From Pleurotus djamor (taxonomy: Eukaryota > Basidiomycota > Agaricomycetes > Agaricales > Pleurotaceae): a DNA stretch of 21,287 nucleotides. The first letter of the stretch is position 1. Every line of letters starts with the position of its first letter. The stretch covers positions 1 through 21,287 of the forward strand of contig JAPEVF010000776.1 in NCBI GenBank assembly GCA_029747585.1, read 5' to 3'. The notes under the pieces were generated by a model that was not told the DNA's origin, ran no database searches, and saw only the letters and a list, made by a program, of their open reading frames with translations. The position numbers and the translations under genes were made by a program. Of this stretch, positions 19,394 through 21,287 are shown in pieces.

Positions 19394-21287
19394 TCAAACT
19401 CTTCGAGCCATCCAGAAAAGATTATCAAGACCCAACCCCTCCTCACCCTCAAAAACATCCCCCTCCCTTTGCCTCCACCTCCTCTCCCTCTCCCTCTCCC
19501 TCCTCACACTCTTCCTCCTCCACCTCCCCAAACCCAAACACCTAGGTAACCCCACCACGACGTAATCCAATACCTGATACCCCACGAACTCAGGACAGTT
19601 AACGTCAAAGTAACCAATGGAAGCAGCTTCACGGATTTCGGTGCGGAGGTTGTTGAATCCGGTTTTGTAGCCCTCGATTATGAGGCAGAATATTCCTATG
19701 AAGGGGTCTAGGTGGGCGGAGGTGTAGCCGCATGGTTTGTTGCCTGTCGGTGGTGAGATGAATGAGCATTGAGATGCGGGGTGCAAAGGAGTGAGAGGGG
19801 AGATGCGATGTGGGTGGTGCGTACATTTGGTCATCATGTCTGGGAAGTAGGTTGCATGGTGAGTTTCGCTCTTAGGGTGTTGGAGGTAGGTAGGAAAACC
19901 ACTCACGATCGTAATCATCCGCAGCGACGAGGACAGAGAACAAGATCGATGCCTGAGGTGAAATGTCAGAAGTTAGATGTATTGACACAGTAACGTAGTT
20001 GCTGGACACTCATGCAGTGGTGGGGTTTGACTTACCGCAACGATGGTAATGGGGATACATTTCCATCCCGTTATCCCCAGGAGTGCTAGGGGCTTTCGAA
20101 TTTATATCATGACAGGCGATATATCAGCGTCGTGTTGAAGGATAAACAGAAGGGGTGGAACTTGAAGGGATGGAAGGGAAGGATGCGAAATAGAATAGGC
20201 CACGTACCAACGAAAAGCAGAATACAGCGGTGGAGATCCACGTATGGATGATGCATCTACACGCATAGTACAACAAGAATAGAAAAAGGAAAAGGCAAAC
20301 CGTGAGTACACCTCGTAGTAACAAGTAAACGAGACGGAAGTTGAACGTTGAACTTCTACTTACCGAAACGGACGAAACCACCTAAGCCCACGCAAATTTT
20401 CAGCTGCATTCTTTCTCCACAAATTTCTCGCTTCATGAATCGTGAAAAAAACGACGGAAATGGAGAGGAGATAGAGATAGAGGGCAGTGAGAGTTACGAG
20501 TATTGAGTATCGAGGAAAATTCGACGAATGAGTCGGTTGAACGGTAAGTTTGATGGGAGGAGTACCTTCGACGGCAGCCACGCTACCCACATCATCCGCC
20601 CACGCACGTCGCTGCATCCGGAAATTCCAACCGGCCTAAAAAAATCAAAAATCAAAGATCAAAATAACGAAAAAGCATAAGAATACGAAGACGAATACGA
20701 ATACGAATACGAATACGAATTTATCAACTTCCACTCGCAACTCGAACTCGAACTTACCAATTCACTAAGTAATCTCTCCGGTAGCCACACTGGACCCATC
20801 CAATCCCCATCAGGTGTATCCGCATCCTTCGGGAGCGGGATGTTGGGGATGTAAGGTCGGAGGTGGGAGTAGATACGCGTTAGGACGTTGGAGAGGGTGG
20901 ATTCGACAACATCGTACAGGTACTCGGGCTGGGGCGAAGGTGGAGGAGAAGGAGGAATCTGTGATTCTTGAGGCGCAGTTGAACTTGATGGGTGTGGTAA
21001 GAGCTATATCATCATTATTATATGAGTTTAGGTTGGAGATAAACAATAGTTAATTGAGTGGACGGGACTTACAGCTTCCTCCTCTTTATGATCTTTATGA
21101 TCATTACGGCCTATCCGATGCTGTGGTTTGGGATTGGGGTCGTACAACCCTAAAGCAACAACCAACTCCCCCCCAAGACCGGAGAACATTATCCAGTTCT
21201 TGAATATCATCTCCGTTTTCCGGATGCGTATCTAATCGAATAAAGTAGTAGAATAAAGTAGGACGCAATGGAGAAATCAGAACGTGA
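19394..21287 (-). CDS. Copy C of the three-copy membrane-protein family, 5' partial
   Basis: Exons in the window: 21073-21231, 20758-21003, 20566-20635, 20364-20430, 20208-20256, 20036-20092, 19907-19952, 19825-19839 and 19394-19743. Upstream exons lie past the right edge. Marks shared with B and A: ELVVALGLYD, a Pro-rich linker, a helix pair ending ITGWKCIPITIVA, VLVAADDYD, and HMMTKC joined to NKPCGYTSAH. The last exon continues through LDPFIGIFCLIIEGYKTGF and CPEFVGYQ, then an Arg/Glu-rich tail translated from a purine-rich repeat; a GTATTG at 19573 could instead start an intron. Exon 21073-21231 is one base too long for its neighbours' phases, best explained at the seven-C run 21168-21174. 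Segment 20431-20565 is treated as an intron because the same site is spliced in copy A. Function unknown. Confidence 0.65.
19480..19504. repeat. CTCCCT-type simple repeat in the copy C tail
   Basis: Tandem CTCCCT-like units on the plus strand inside a longer pyrimidine tract (about 19432-19560). Read on the minus strand it gives the RERERER-type tail of copy C if the last exon is not interrupted. Confidence 0.7.
19825..19839 (-). other. 15-nt microexon, copy C
   Basis: Reads ACATGATGACCAAAT on the minus strand, with acceptor CCAG and donor GTACGC. It joins ..DYD(C) to (T)GCAAC.. as HMMTKC. Splice sites are the best of the three copies. Confidence 0.75.
20691..20720. repeat. Microsatellite (ACGAAT)x5
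   Basis: Five perfect hexamers in the 122-nt intron (20636-20757) of copy C, with partial units just upstream. Noncoding; likely length-polymorphic. Confidence 0.9.

Noticed and set aside
1..21287. CRISPR array, tRNA, rRNA or bacterial-type operon
   Set aside because: No spaced identical repeats, no cloverleaf-like or rRNA-like sequence was seen, and all supported genes are intron-rich eukaryotic ones.

Overview
The window looks like nuclear DNA from a filamentous fungus, most likely a basidiomycete (Agaricomycetes). Genes are split by many introns of 43 to about 135 nt with GT..AG (occasionally GC..AG) borders, and the proteins (MYND finger with helical repeats, F-box/LRR, seven-helix receptors) are typical of that group. 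I saw no rRNA, tRNA, CRISPR array or intact transposon. Gene models were built by hand from reading frames and splice sites; exon phases add up for every gene called intact.

Layout. 1-1844 (-): MYND zinc-finger protein, 3' end cut by the window edge, frame broken at an N. 1994-3378 (-): receptor GPCR-1. 4273-5938 (-): F-box/LRR protein. 6648-7618 (+): unrecognised protein with two membrane segments. 7895-9376 (-): receptor GPCR-2, a paralog of GPCR-1 with nearly the same exon map, including a 21-nt exon. 10225-11972 (+): copy A of an unrecognised multi-exon membrane-protein family, decayed in its 5' half. 12445-14294 (-): single-domain acyltransferase with an HHxxxDG motif, 531 aa in five exons. 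14864-16369 (-): fumarylacetoacetate-hydrolase-family enzyme, 323 aa in eight exons. 16989-18905 (-): copy B of the unrecognised family. 19394-21287 (-): copy C, whose 5' end lies beyond the right edge.

The most interesting content is the A/B/C family. Three paralogs in 11 kb share an unusual gene structure: exons of 49, about 57, 46 and 15 nt at matching positions, and a motif of the form ADDxDHMxxxCNxPCGY split by the 15-nt exon. I cannot assign the family to anything known. Copy A has a nonsense codon and frameshifts upstream but an open 264-codon 3' half. Copy B lacks any AG acceptor before its last exon. Copy C has a frame break at a run of seven C. The genes do not form an obvious pathway; the region reads as a duplication-rich accessory segment with two metabolic enzymes embedded in it.
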